NCBI GenBank assembly: GCA_038212405.1 | Contig: JBBQUN010000038.1 | Coordinates: 1 to 23,995, forward strand | Length of the DNA stretch: 23,995 nt | Source of the DNA: JBBQUN01 sp038212405 | GTDB taxonomy: Bacteria > Actinomycetota > Acidimicrobiia > Acidimicrobiales > SZUA-35 | Direction of reading: 5' to 3' | In this document: positions 15,290 through 22,459 of the stretch, piece after piece | Numbering within the stretch: the first letter of the stretch is position 1 | Layout: each line of letters starts with the position of its first letter | Notes under the pieces: model-generated | Databases searched by the model: none | Told to the model about the DNA's origin: nothing | What the model saw: only the letters and a program-made list of their open reading frames with translations | Position numbers and translations under genes: made by a program

Positions 15290-15790
15290 ATGCAACCCAC
15301 CATCGTCACCAAGCTCAACTGGAAGATCGCCCTGGCCGGAGGTGTCGCCCTCGGCGCCGGGTTCGGCGCCATCTCGCTCGCAGGAGCCGACACAACGAGC
15401 CCGACCCTCGAAGAGATCCAGCTGAACGCATCAGCGAACACGAGCGTGTTGTCGTTGCCGTCTCCTTCGCAATTCTCGGCGGTGAGCGCTCCCTCCGCTG
15501 CGAGCAACTCGGCGGATCAACCATCGATCGCCTCACCGAACCGGTCCACCGTCAATACCAGCGTGACCAGCGTTGCATCGGCAATCTCAGTCGCCAGCGT
15601 GGCCAGCATTGCATCGGCAATCTCAGCCGCCAGCGTGGCCTCGGCAGCCTCGGTCTCTGCCCCAGCCCCTGCCCCTGCGGCTGATTCCACCCCGTCGGTG
15701 GCTTCGGCCCCCTCGATTGCCAGCCCTGCCTCAGTCGCTTCGGCCCCCTCGATTGCCAGCCCTGCCTCAGTCGCCAGCATCGACAGCTGA
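15290..15790 (+). CDS. Exported Ser/Ala/Val/Pro-rich repeat protein
   Basis: A 166-residue protein. The ATG at 15290 has AAAGGA 8-9 nt upstream. An N-terminal KLNWKIALAGGVALGAGFGAISLAGA segment (8-33) looks like a signal peptide or TM anchor with a short positively charged start. The rest is low complexity. After residue 62 it contains no aromatic residue and no Cys, and from about 92 it is built from SVAS, SIAS, SAPS and SPAS units with a 12-residue period. No known domain is present. It could be a cell-surface spacer, adhesive or matrix-like protein. It lies downstream of the phosphotransferase but has its own operator of the same type, so it belongs to the same probable regulon. Function is unknown. 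Confidence 0.75.
   Translation: MQPTIVTKLNWKIALAGGVALGAGFGAISLAGADTTSPTLEEIQLNASANTSVLSLPSPSQFSAVSAPSAASNSADQPSIASPNRSTVNTSVTSVASAISVASVASIASAISAASVASAASVSAPAPAPAADSTPSVASAPSIASPASVASAPSIASPASVASIDS
15573..15644 (+). repeat. 36-bp tandem repeat, first pair (diverged)
   Basis: Two adjacent 36-bp copies start at 15573 and 15609, both beginning TTGCATCGGCAATCTCAG. They differ at one internal base and in the last four bases. They encode 12-residue units inside the Ser/Ala/Val-rich protein. Confidence 0.9.
15701..15772 (+). repeat. 36-bp tandem repeat, second pair (identical)
   Basis: Copies at 15701-15736 and 15737-15772 are identical over all 36 bases and encode ASAPSIASPASV twice. Perfect identity at silent positions points to recent duplication or ongoing slippage. 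Confidence 0.95.
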
Positions 15791-15801
15791 GGCATAAATC
15801 G

Positions 15802-15839
15802 CTCCACCGGCGGTTCAACCGCCGCATCCGCCGGTGGAG
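15802..15839 (+). terminator. Strong hairpin after the repeat-protein gene
   Basis: A perfect 12-bp GC-rich stem, CTCCACCGGCGG (15802-15813) with CCGCCGGTGGAG (15828-15839), has a 14-nt loop and begins 11 nt after the stop codon at 15790. There is no clear U-run, as is common for actinobacterial terminators. Confidence 0.7.
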
Positions 15840-16148
15840 ATTGGGCCACGGGCTAGCTCGCGACGTGGGACTCCTGACGTGTCCTCGACACGATCGGACT
15901 TCTCGTGGACCAGTCGACTGCGAACCCGCAGACCTTCGCCATCGCTCGTCGGCGAACGGGTCTGAGGTGCCCGGGACCCGGCGTACCGACCGGGCAGAGG
16001 ACTTCGTGGCTGCGAGGTGTGAGGTCGTCGAGGTGGCCGGCACGCTCGACCGTGCTGGTTGTCGGGGTTTGACGGTGCCAGCCGCTCGCCGGGGAGGGCA
16101 TCAGTTCGCTCGATGATTCGGCGGATCGGAAATCGGTTGCTCGTTTGC
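15840..16148. other. Intergenic stretch without a recognised gene
   Basis: Between the hairpin at 15802-15839 and the end of the six-TM gene there is no gene I can support. Short open frames exist on both strands (about 80-90 codons), but they have no ribosome site, no recognisable domain and Arg-rich composition typical of shadow frames. No tRNA cloverleaf or repeat was seen. Confidence 0.6.
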
Positions 16149-17372
16149 TCAGGGGATCCTGGCCAGGCTTCGGAATCGTCCGGAGAACGCGGCGATGATC
16201 ACGGCGATCGATGATCCTGCGAGAACGGCGAGCCCCATCGTCCGGGGTTGACCTTCGGTGGCGGCGTCTATCGCCGAGACGATCATTGCGACAGCCGCTG
16301 CGAGCCAGCCGACGGCAGCGATTCGAAGGGACACCCGCTCGACGTAGGTCAGATCGGGATCATCGGCAACCGCAGTCGAGGGTGCCCCATCATCACGCAT
16401 CAGCTGCTCGATCCAACGAACCGGTGATGTCACGGCGAGCACCACCACCGGCGCCCAGACCAGCACGACTGCTGCGAGCGCGATGGTCCCGGGATGCGTC
16501 ATCCCCTCGCCTGGCCCCAGTCCTGCGACGATGGCGTCGCCGGCGTAGACGGCGAGCGCCGTGGTCAGCAGCGCGAGTAGTGCTTTGACGTAGCGCAGAA
16601 CCAGCCCGCGGAGTCGCAACACGTGGCGGGCCATTCCGTACTCGACCTTGGCGACCTCCTCGAGCAGTGGTCGACTCGTCGACGCCGCAAGCTCGAACAG
16701 GCCTTGCGCTCTGCTCACATCGTCGTGACCCGAGTCAAGACCTGCATAGACCTGAAGCTGACTGTCGACACGTCGTCGGGACTTGTCATTCGCTGGCACC
16801 AGTAGTTCGATGATGCGAGGGTCGGTTCGACTCGCTGAGAGCTGCGCACGAGCCGCTGGTCCAAGTTCGTCCGACGGGAGTTTGAGCGAGGTCAACGTGA
16901 AGCGCGGCGTGAACACGTCTCTGCCGTCGCCGCCCAAGTGGTTGGCGTGAAAGTAGAAACGGGTCAGGTCAGCAAACAGCAACCAGAGTGCGACCATCGG
17001 AACGGCGAGCATGGCAACGACACCGACAGCGAGGGCGATGTCTGCGAGTCCGACTTCGTCGATCAGCAATGATCGGAGCACGCCGGACACCGAGTCGCGG
17101 GCAACGACGGGTAGGACCACGAGGAGACCTGCGCCAGACAACATGCCAACGGCGATGCGATGAAATGTCGATAGGCGCACCTCGCATCGAGCGACAAACG
17201 CACGCGCCGCCGCACGCTCGTCGATCGTCAGGGTCTGACCTTGGTCACTGGGCACGCTCACCCGAGAAGTATGGACCTCGGGAGTCAGAGGACCGAGGAT
17301 GGGTGTGAACAGGGCCATCCACTCGTCGAGCATGGAAGCTGCGTTCTGCGCTGGTGTTTCCGATACCGACAT
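16149..17372 (-). CDS. Hypothetical six-TM membrane protein
   Basis: A 407-residue protein I do not recognise. TM helices are predicted by eye at about 72-92, 108-135, 260-283, 295-316, 347-368 and 378-396. A cytoplasmic or external loop of ~120 residues (137-258) lies between TM2 and TM3, with a conserved-looking start FYFHANHLGGDGRDVFTPRFTLTSLKLPSDELGP. The N-terminal 65 residues are soluble. The ATG at 17372 has GAAGG 8 nt upstream on the minus strand. It is divergent from the tetR gene (162 bp apart) and could share its control region, but the tetR operator lies 125 bp or more from this start. No catalytic or transport motif is visible. Confidence 0.75.
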   Translation of the reverse strand: MSVSETPAQNAASMLDEWMALFTPILGPLTPEVHTSRVSVPSDQGQTLTIDERAAARAFVARCEVRLSTFHRIAVGMLSGAGLLVVLPVVARDSVSGVLRSLLIDEVGLADIALAVGVVAMLAVPMVALWLLFADLTRFYFHANHLGGDGRDVFTPRFTLTSLKLPSDELGPAARAQLSASRTDPRIIELLVPANDKSRRRVDSQLQVYAGLDSGHDDVSRAQGLFELAASTSRPLLEEVAKVEYGMARHVLRLRGLVLRYVKALLALLTTALAVYAGDAIVAGLGPGEGMTHPGTIALAAVVLVWAPVVVLAVTSPVRWIEQLMRDDGAPSTAVADDPDLTYVERVSLRIAAVGWLAAAVAMIVSAIDAATEGQPRTMGLAVLAGSSIAVIIAAFSGRFRSLARIP

Positions 17373-17496
17373 CGTGTCGACCTTCGGCGCAGGCGCCAGA
17401 CGCTGAGCGATGTGCCTGCCGCCGATCTGCGCCGGGTTGATTCTTCGCCGTTGCGAGGTTCGTCGGGGGTTTGCGAGCGGGAACCGCTGTCAGGGG

Positions 17497-17513
17497 ACAT
17501 GACATCGTCAAGT
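17497..17513. promoter_or_regulatory. Candidate TetR operator at the tetR promoter
   Basis: ACATGACATCGTCAAGT matches the core of the palindrome at the exporter promoter (ACTTGACACTGTCAAGT) at 14 of 17 positions. It covers the candidate -35 of tetR, as expected for autorepression. Confidence 0.55.
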
Positions 17514-17535
17514 CGGCCGAGCATACTCCGTGATG
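17499..17535 (+). promoter_or_regulatory. Candidate tetR promoter, leaderless
   Basis: A -35 ATGACA (17499-17504) and a -10 CATACT (17522-17527) are separated by 17 bp. The start would fall at about 17534-17535, exactly on the GTG start codon, so the mRNA would be leaderless. This supports the GTG at 17535 over the ATG at 17499, which lies inside the -35. Confidence 0.5.
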
Positions 17536-18167
17536 TGACGTCACCGACTGCCGAGTCTGAGCCGACCGGCTACCACCACGGAGATCTGCCTGGAGCGCTT
17601 CGCTCGGCTGCGGTCGAGGTCATTCTCGACAAGGGGCTCGGGGCGTTCAGTTTGCGTGAGGTCGCTCGGCGTGCCGGAGTTTCGCATGCAGCACCCGGTT
17701 ACCACTTCGGAGATGTGCGCGGGCTTTTGACGTCAGTGGCGATCGAGGGCTTCGATACGCTCTATGACGAGACCGCTGAGGCAGCGTCACGATTCGACGA
17801 TCCGGTCGAGCGTCTGACGGCGATCGGACGAGCGTACGTGCGTGTCGGTGTGCTGTATCCGGCGCACTGTGAAGTGATCTTTCGAGATGACGTGATCAAC
17901 GCCGACGATGAGCGGGTGCAGGCGGCGGGCCTACGCGCGTATTCGCTGCTCGAGTCGACCGTGGCTGACATCGCTCAGCGACACAACACATCGCTTGATG
18001 TGACCGACGCAGCACGGCTGTGTTGGTCGATGGTGCAGGGCCTCGTCCAATTGCAGTCCAAGTTCGGCCAGATCGACGCCTCCCTCGGAATGCGCCCGGT
18101 CGACATCGAGGATCGGGCGGAGCGATTCACCAACCTGATCCTCGCTGGACTGCTCGCCCGGCCCTGA
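17535..18167 (+). CDS. TetR/AcrR family transcriptional regulator
   Basis: A 210-residue protein. The N-terminal helix-turn-helix domain is at about 19-66: LRSAAVEVILDKGLGAFSLREVARRAGVSHAAPGYHFGDVRGLLTSVAIEGF, the standard TetR pattern with recognition helix around SHAAPGYHF. The C-terminal ligand domain (about 75-205) has a WHG-like beginning, RAYVRVGVLYPAHCEVIF. The GTG at 17535 is preferred because a -35/-10 pair places the transcript start there; the ATG at 17499 would add 12 residues and sits in the operator. The gene is followed by a DHA2 exporter whose promoter carries a perfect version of the same palindrome, so it is most likely that exporter's drug-responsive repressor. The ligand is unknown. 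Confidence 0.92.
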   Translation: MTSPTAESEPTGYHHGDLPGALRSAAVEVILDKGLGAFSLREVARRAGVSHAAPGYHFGDVRGLLTSVAIEGFDTLYDETAEAASRFDDPVERLTAIGRAYVRVGVLYPAHCEVIFRDDVINADDERVQAAGLRAYSLLESTVADIAQRHNTSLDVTDAARLCWSMVQGLVQLQSKFGQIDASLGMRPVDIEDRAERFTNLILAGLLARP

Positions 18168-18252
18168 CACCTCGTCCGCCGCGTGGCCGCCCAGGGGGCC
18201 TGCATGCCGCGCGCATTCGAACGACTTCGTCGCGGGGCCATGTCATCGGTCA

Positions 18253-18277
18253 CCCTACTTGACACTGTCAAGTAGGG
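18253..18277. promoter_or_regulatory. 25-bp perfect palindromic operator at the exporter promoter
   Basis: The arms CCCTACTTGACA (18253-18264) and TGTCAAGTAGGG (18266-18277) are perfect complements around a single central C. The left arm contains a consensus -35 hexamer, TTGACA (18259-18264), so a bound repressor would block RNA polymerase. It lies 43 bp upstream of the exporter ATG. A matching -10 is weak (TGTCTT at 18282-18287, 17-bp spacing). Confidence 0.8.
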
Positions 18278-18284
18278 ACCTTGT

Positions 18285-18300
18285 CTTGTCACTGTCAAGT
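18285..18300. promoter_or_regulatory. Second, imperfect copy of the TetR operator
   Basis: CTTGTCA-C-TGTCAAGT repeats the core of the upstream palindrome with one arm mismatch. The shared half-site TGTCAAGT starts at 18266 and 18293, 27 bp apart. This suggests two repressor dimers at the exporter promoter. Confidence 0.55.
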
Positions 18301-18319
18301 GAACCGAAAAGGGGTCAGC

Positions 18320-19876
18320 ATGAAAGTCGAATCAACCAACACCAGCGCCACGATCACCGTCCCGAACGCGGATGCCCCACCCGATCGCCGGAGGTGGCTG
18401 GCTCTGGGCGTGGTGTCGATCGCAGTGTTCATCACCACGCTCGACGGACTGATCGTCAACATCGCACTGCCCACGTTGTCGACCGATCTCGGGGCGTCGA
18501 ACCGGCAGTTGCAGTGGATCGTGGATGCCTACCTGCTCGTGTTCACCGGGCTGCTGCTCGCGGCCGGCGGGTTGGGCGACCGGTTCGGGCGGCGCCGCAT
18601 GCTGATCGTGGGCCTCGCCGTCTTCGGGGTGACATCCGCGTACAGCGCCTTCTCCGGATCGGCGAACGAGTTGATCTTCGGCCGCGCATTGATGGGGATC
18701 GGCGCCGCAGCGATCTTCCCGGCGACGCTCGCCATCATCACCGGCATGTTCACGGTGCCCAAGGAACGGGCAGCGGCGATCGGAATCTGGAGCGCGGTGA
18801 GCGGCATGGGCGTGGCCGCTGGACCGGTTGCCGGCGGTTGGCTCCTCGAGCACTTCTGGTGGGGATCGGTGTTCATGGTCAACATCCCGATCGTGTTGGT
18901 GGCCATTCCGGCAACGATGTTGCTCGTTCCCGAGAGCAAGGAGGAGGGGGCACCGGCACTCGACTGGGTCGGCGTCGTTCTCTCGATCGCGGCGATGGGC
19001 GCGCTCGTGTTCACGATCATCGAAGCGCCCGTCTTCGGGTGGCTGAGCCTGCTGACACTCGGCGGCTTCGCAACTGCCGCTGCACTGCTCGCTGGGTTCG
19101 TATGTTGGGAGCTGCGGCTCGAGCACCCATTGCTCCCGGTGCGAATCTTCGAGAACCTGCGCTTCTCCGCCGCCAGCGTGTCGATCACGTCGGCGTTCTT
19201 CGCTCTGTTCGGATTCGTCTTCCTCATCACCCAGTACTTCCAGCTCGTACGCGGCTACAGCCCACTCGACGCCGGTGTGCGCACCGTGCCCGTCGCACTG
19301 TCCATCGCCGCTGCGTCGGTGTTGTCACCGAAGCTGGTCGAGCGGATCGGCACCAAACGAGTGGTCGCCGGCGGCCTGTTGTCGATGTCGGCCGGGTTCT
19401 TCTGGGTGTCGTTCGCCTCTGCCTCGACCCCATACCTCGAGATCGTCGGCCAGATGATCCTGCTCGGTGTCGGTCTCGGATCGACCACCGCGCCCGCCAC
19501 CGAATCGATCATGGGATCGCTCACCGTCGACAAGGCCGGCATCGGATCGGCAGTCAATGACACCACCCGCGAGCTCGGTGGGACACTCGGGGTGGCCGTG
19601 ATCGGCTCAGTGTTCAGCTCCGTCTATGTCGCCTCCCTCGCCGATGGACCAGCCTTCGCTGGATTGACCGCACAAGCCCAGAGAGCAACAGAAGACTCAG
19701 TGGCTGCTGCCGGCGCCGTCGCACCGACGCTCGGCGTCAACGCTCCCGCCTACCTCATCGAGGTATCCGACGCCTTCTTGTCGGGGCTGTCGGTGGCGTG
19801 TCTCGTCGTGACCGCTGTGACGCTTGCAGGCAGTGCGTTCGCCCTCCGTTTCCTCCCCGCCCGGGCCGCTTCCTGA
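18320..19876 (+). CDS. MFS drug exporter, DHA2 family (14 TM, EmrB/QacA type)
   Basis: A 518-residue proton-driven exporter of the inner membrane. TM1 holds the D1 motif LDGLIVNIALPTL (about 41-53), and motif A is GDRFGRRRML (about 90-99). TM5 carries an antiporter motif C-like segment, SAVSGMGVAAGPVAGGWLLE (about 155-174). The size and hydrophobicity pattern fit 14 TM helices, the DHA2 group. The ATG at 18320 has AAAAGGGG 5-6 nt upstream. It is controlled by the palindromes 18253-18300 and paired with the upstream tetR. Family members export dyes, quaternary compounds and antibiotics; the actual substrate is unknown. Confidence 0.94.
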   Translation: MKVESTNTSATITVPNADAPPDRRRWLALGVVSIAVFITTLDGLIVNIALPTLSTDLGASNRQLQWIVDAYLLVFTGLLLAAGGLGDRFGRRRMLIVGLAVFGVTSAYSAFSGSANELIFGRALMGIGAAAIFPATLAIITGMFTVPKERAAAIGIWSAVSGMGVAAGPVAGGWLLEHFWWGSVFMVNIPIVLVAIPATMLLVPESKEEGAPALDWVGVVLSIAAMGALVFTIIEAPVFGWLSLLTLGGFATAAALLAGFVCWELRLEHPLLPVRIFENLRFSAASVSITSAFFALFGFVFLITQYFQLVRGYSPLDAGVRTVPVALSIAAASVLSPKLVERIGTKRVVAGGLLSMSAGFFWVSFASASTPYLEIVGQMILLGVGLGSTTAPATESIMGSLTVDKAGIGSAVNDTTRELGGTLGVAVIGSVFSSVYVASLADGPAFAGLTAQAQRATEDSVAAAGAVAPTLGVNAPAYLIEVSDAFLSGLSVACLVVTAVTLAGSAFALRFLPARAAS

Positions 19877-19948
19877 CCGCACAGACTACGACGGGCCGCA
19901 CACCGCAACGGGCCACCCGGGCCCGTCGCATCCGGATTCGACGACCGG

Positions 19949-19974
19949 GCCGCCATGCAGATGGGCGGCGGTTT
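19949..19974 (+). terminator. Intrinsic terminator after the MFS gene
   Basis: The stem GCCGCC (19949-19954) / GGCGGC (19964-19969) is followed by GG and TTTTCGTT. It lies about 73 nt after the MFS stop. A second hairpin just upstream, ACGGGCC (19908-19914) / GGCCCGT (19920-19926), has a 5-nt loop and may contribute. Confidence 0.65.
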
Positions 19975-19989
19975 TCGTTCTCCAGCACC

Positions 19990-20019
19990 AGCGAGAGACG
20001 AGCGAGAGACCAGCGAGAC
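19990..20019 (+). repeat. Short 11-bp direct repeat, about three copies
   Basis: AGCGAGAGACG (19990-20000), AGCGAGAGACC (20001-20011) and AGCGAGAC (20012-20019) follow each other without gaps, in the non-coding stretch after the MFS terminator. The 11-bp period would place the copies on one face of the helix. No relation to the CTCA arrays is seen. Confidence 0.75.
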
Positions 20020-20104
20020 AAACACTCAAAACGGGCTTCGCTGGGTCTTTGGGCGATGGCTCGGTTTGCCGACAGGTCCTCCGCCGCAAACCCTGTCTGT
20101 CAGG

Positions 20105-20632
20105 GTGGCGTCGGCCGTCGTAGTCGTTCGCCTCGCCTGGAACGACCTCGGCATCTTCTACTACCCACGGGTCCTTGCGGGCACGGCGCTGGTGTTCACT
20201 CTCGCCGTCTGCTTCTTGCGGTTCTTGCGGAACCTTCCTCCGACTATCCGGTTCCGGTTCCTGCTGGCGGCCGCCGTCTACCTCGGCGGGGCCATCGGCG
20301 TTGAGCTTCGCGGCAGTCATCACGCCCGCGTCAACGGGACCGACGACGGGAGATTCAGCTTGATCGCCACCCTCGAGCAGAGCCTCGAGATGGCTGGATT
20401 GATCCTGTTCATTTGGGCGCTGCTGCGCTCCATCGCCTCACCGACGCCAGCGGCGAACTGGTGGGCGCCCGATTGGGCCAAACGCATTCACGATCACTTC
20501 GGGATCGACAGGACGATGACTTGTCAGCGACACTACTTCACCTATCGAAGCCGAGTCGCCACATGGCCAATGACGAACCCACCACCACCGGTCCCACCGT
20601 CGCCATCGGCGAGGCAGCCATCGAGTTCGTGA
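20105..20632 (+). pseudogene. Remnant of a multi-TM membrane protein (C-terminal half)
   Basis: From the GTG at 20105 the frame reads like the C-terminal half of a known actinobacterial membrane-protein type. It has a TM segment (YYPRVLAGTALVFTLAVCFL), then FLRNLPPTIRFRFLLAAAVYLGGAIGVEL, and then an ATLEQSLEMAGLILFIWALLRSIA helix. In that type an N-terminal multi-TM part with a DE..HE region normally precedes; here the upstream sequence is low-complexity and terminator-like instead. The final ~60 residues (Pro/Ser/His-rich) are out of character and overlap the cyclase start by 70 nt, so the original stop may also be lost. I read this as a truncated remnant, although a short expressed protein is not excluded. 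The frame is open back to 19955. Confidence 0.55.
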
Positions 20633-21657
20633 CACAGTCCGGGATCAGCCCGCACGATATCGATCGAGCCGCCTCCGATGGAACATTGCCGTTCCTCGTG
20701 ATCGAAACCCTGTTCGCAGGGGAAGCACCAACACTCACCGTCGCACAACTCGCCGACCGGAGCGGCGTTGGCCTCCGAACCGCAGTCGAGATCCGACGTG
20801 CGATGGGATTCGTCGACGCCGACGCCGACGAGCTCGTCGCAACCGACGCCGACGTCGACGCAATACGAGCACTGCTCCTGGGCTACCGAGACCAGAGCGA
20901 ACTGGTCGTGCTCGATCGAGTCAGATCGGCGGCCGGGGCGCTCACACAACTTGCGGATTCCTTTGCCTCCAGCTTTGGCGATGGGCTGGGCGACCAACTC
21001 GATGCCGGCGTCGATCCACTCGTGATCGCCGACGAGGCCCTCGCCGAAAACGCACCCGCGCGGATCATCGACTCCCTCGAATACTTGCTTCGCGTGCAAC
21101 TGGCAGCAGCAAGTCGGCGAGAGCGACTGAACCGGAGCGCCACCTCGACAAGCGGTTCCGCTCTCACCCAAGCCGTCGGATTCATCGATCTCGTCGGGAT
21201 GACCGCGATCATGGAACGGATCCGGCCAGACGAAGTCGGAGAACTCGTCCGCATCTACGAAAACGTCGCTGCTCGTCAGATCGCGCAAAGCGGTGGCCGA
21301 GTGGTCAAGATGCTCGGCGACGGCGTCGTCTACGTCGCCCCGACCGCTGACATCGCGATCGAGATCACACAACAGCTGCTCCCGCAGGCGGGCCATCAAC
21401 GTATCCCGCCAGCACGAGCGGGGGTCGCATGGGGTGCCATCACCCGCGCCAACGGCGACATCTACGGTCCCACCGTCAACAGGGCATCTCGGCTTTGCGA
21501 TCGCGCCGAACCGGGACACGTCCTGTTCGACGCCGGCGTCGCCGAATGTCTCACCACCCACCCCACCGAACCCGGCGACATCATCTGGCTCAAAGGAATC
21601 GGCCACACCCCCACCCACCGACTCCGCAGCGCCAGCACGGGCCGAGTCATCGACTGA
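20563..21657 (+). CDS. Class III adenylate/guanylate cyclase with N-terminal helical domain
   Basis: A 364-residue soluble protein that would convert ATP (or GTP) to the cyclic nucleotide. The C-terminal catalytic domain (about 203-360) retains the canonical residues: metal Asp209 (GFIDLVGMTA) and Asp253 (KMLGDGVVY), purine-selecting Lys249 and Asp299 (GDIYGPTVN), and transition-state Asn306 and Arg310 (NRASR). The Lys/Asp pair favours ATP. The N-terminal ~195 residues are helical, with an HTH-like segment (LTVAQLADRSGVGLRTAVEIRRAMGF, about 58-83), similar in layout to the regulatory N-domains of mycobacterial cyclases (inference). The ATG at 20563 fits the domain; upstream in-frame sequence overlaps the remnant gene. 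Confidence 0.9.
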   Translation: MANDEPTTTGPTVAIGEAAIEFVTQSGISPHDIDRAASDGTLPFLVIETLFAGEAPTLTVAQLADRSGVGLRTAVEIRRAMGFVDADADELVATDADVDAIRALLLGYRDQSELVVLDRVRSAAGALTQLADSFASSFGDGLGDQLDAGVDPLVIADEALAENAPARIIDSLEYLLRVQLAAASRRERLNRSATSTSGSALTQAVGFIDLVGMTAIMERIRPDEVGELVRIYENVAARQIAQSGGRVVKMLGDGVVYVAPTADIAIEITQQLLPQAGHQRIPPARAGVAWGAITRANGDIYGPTVNRASRLCDRAEPGHVLFDAGVAECLTTHPTEPGDIIWLKGIGHTPTHRLRSASTGRVID

Positions 21658-21696
21658 ATCTCGTCTGCTCCGGCACGACGAACGAAGGAGACGTCG

Positions 21697-21813
21697 GTGA
21701 TCACCAGGAAGTGCGCAACGATCGGGCTCGCCGTCGTCGGCACTTTCGTGCAACGGCAATGCCAGCATGGTGGGAGTTGCGTAGCCGCCGCCCGTGAAGT
21801 GGCCACATCGTGA
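21697..21813 (+). CDS. Possible 38-codon small ORF
   Basis: A GTG at 21697 has a good ribosome site (AAGGAG, 6 nt spacing) and opens a 38-residue frame. Its first part (VITRKCATIGLAVVGTFV) looks like the start of a signal peptide, then it turns Cys/Gln/His-rich and stops at 21811-21813. It may be a genuine small secreted protein, a frameshifted remnant of a longer exported protein, or chance. Confidence 0.3.
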   Translation: MITRKCATIGLAVVGTFVQRQCQHGGSCVAAAREVATS

Positions 21814-21922
21814 GTCGGTCTGGGTGCGATGCCGGAGCCGAGAATCGACATGGCCTGTCACCCGGGACGTGGCAACGAAGCGTCACCACGGTGTGGAAGA
21901 AGGAGCAGCCATCGTTGTCGAC

Positions 21923-22459
21923 ATGGGACCGTCGGTCTTGATATCACCGGTCCAGGCGTCGACGCGAGCTGGGCTCGAACAGCTGTTTGTCGAGGAAGCG
22001 AAGCGACTCGTCGGCGCGCTGAGCGTCTATTCGGGGGATCGCACCGAGGCGGAAGACATGGCCCAGGAGGCGTTCGCCCGCCTGTATGCCAACTGGTCGC
22101 AGATCCGCGATCCGGAGCGGGCGCGAAGCTACCTCTTCTCCGTCGCCTTCAATCTCGCCCGCACGCGTGGGCGGCGCAGAGCAGCGCTGGCCCGTGTCTT
22201 GCCGAGACTCGGGCGAGACGACCCGGAGCCAGACCCCGAGGCCGAAGCCCTCCGGGCGTTCGCCGATGAGGCCACCCTGTCAGCGGTCGCCGAGCTGCCA
22301 TCACGACAGCGCGCGTGTGTGATCTTGCACTACTACGCAGACCTCAGCGTGATCGATACCGCCGCTGCCCTCGGCATCTCGACGAACTCGGCGAAGACGC
22401 ACCTGAAACGCGCACTGTCCGCGCTGCGGGTCGTACTCGAGGAGGACACGAGATCGTGA
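21923..22459 (+). CDS. ECF-type RNA polymerase sigma factor (SigE-like)
   Basis: A 178-residue protein. Region 2 (about 18-85) includes LVGALSVYSGDRTEAEDMAQEAFARLYANWSQI, with the acidic DMAQEAF core-binding helix, and SYLFSVAFNLARTRGRRR. A short acidic linker (98-112) follows. Region 4 (about 118-172) contains LPSRQRACVILHYYADLSVIDTAAALGISTNSAKTHLKRAL, the -35-binding HTH. The start is uncertain: the ATG at 21923 fits the family length, while AAGGAG at about 21898-21903 is too far upstream to serve it, and the frame is open further upstream (GTG at 21890). The stop overlaps the next gene by 4 nt (GTGA), the usual sigma/anti-sigma coupling. Confidence 0.92.
   Translation: MGPSVLISPVQASTRAGLEQLFVEEAKRLVGALSVYSGDRTEAEDMAQEAFARLYANWSQIRDPERARSYLFSVAFNLARTRGRRRAALARVLPRLGRDDPEPDPEAEALRAFADEATLSAVAELPSRQRACVILHYYADLSVIDTAAALGISTNSAKTHLKRALSALRVVLEEDTRS

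Noticed and set aside
15841..16116. Overlapping open frames on both strands downstream of the repeat-protein gene.
   Set aside because: No ribosome site, no recognisable motif and Arg-rich shadow-like composition; neither can be preferred.
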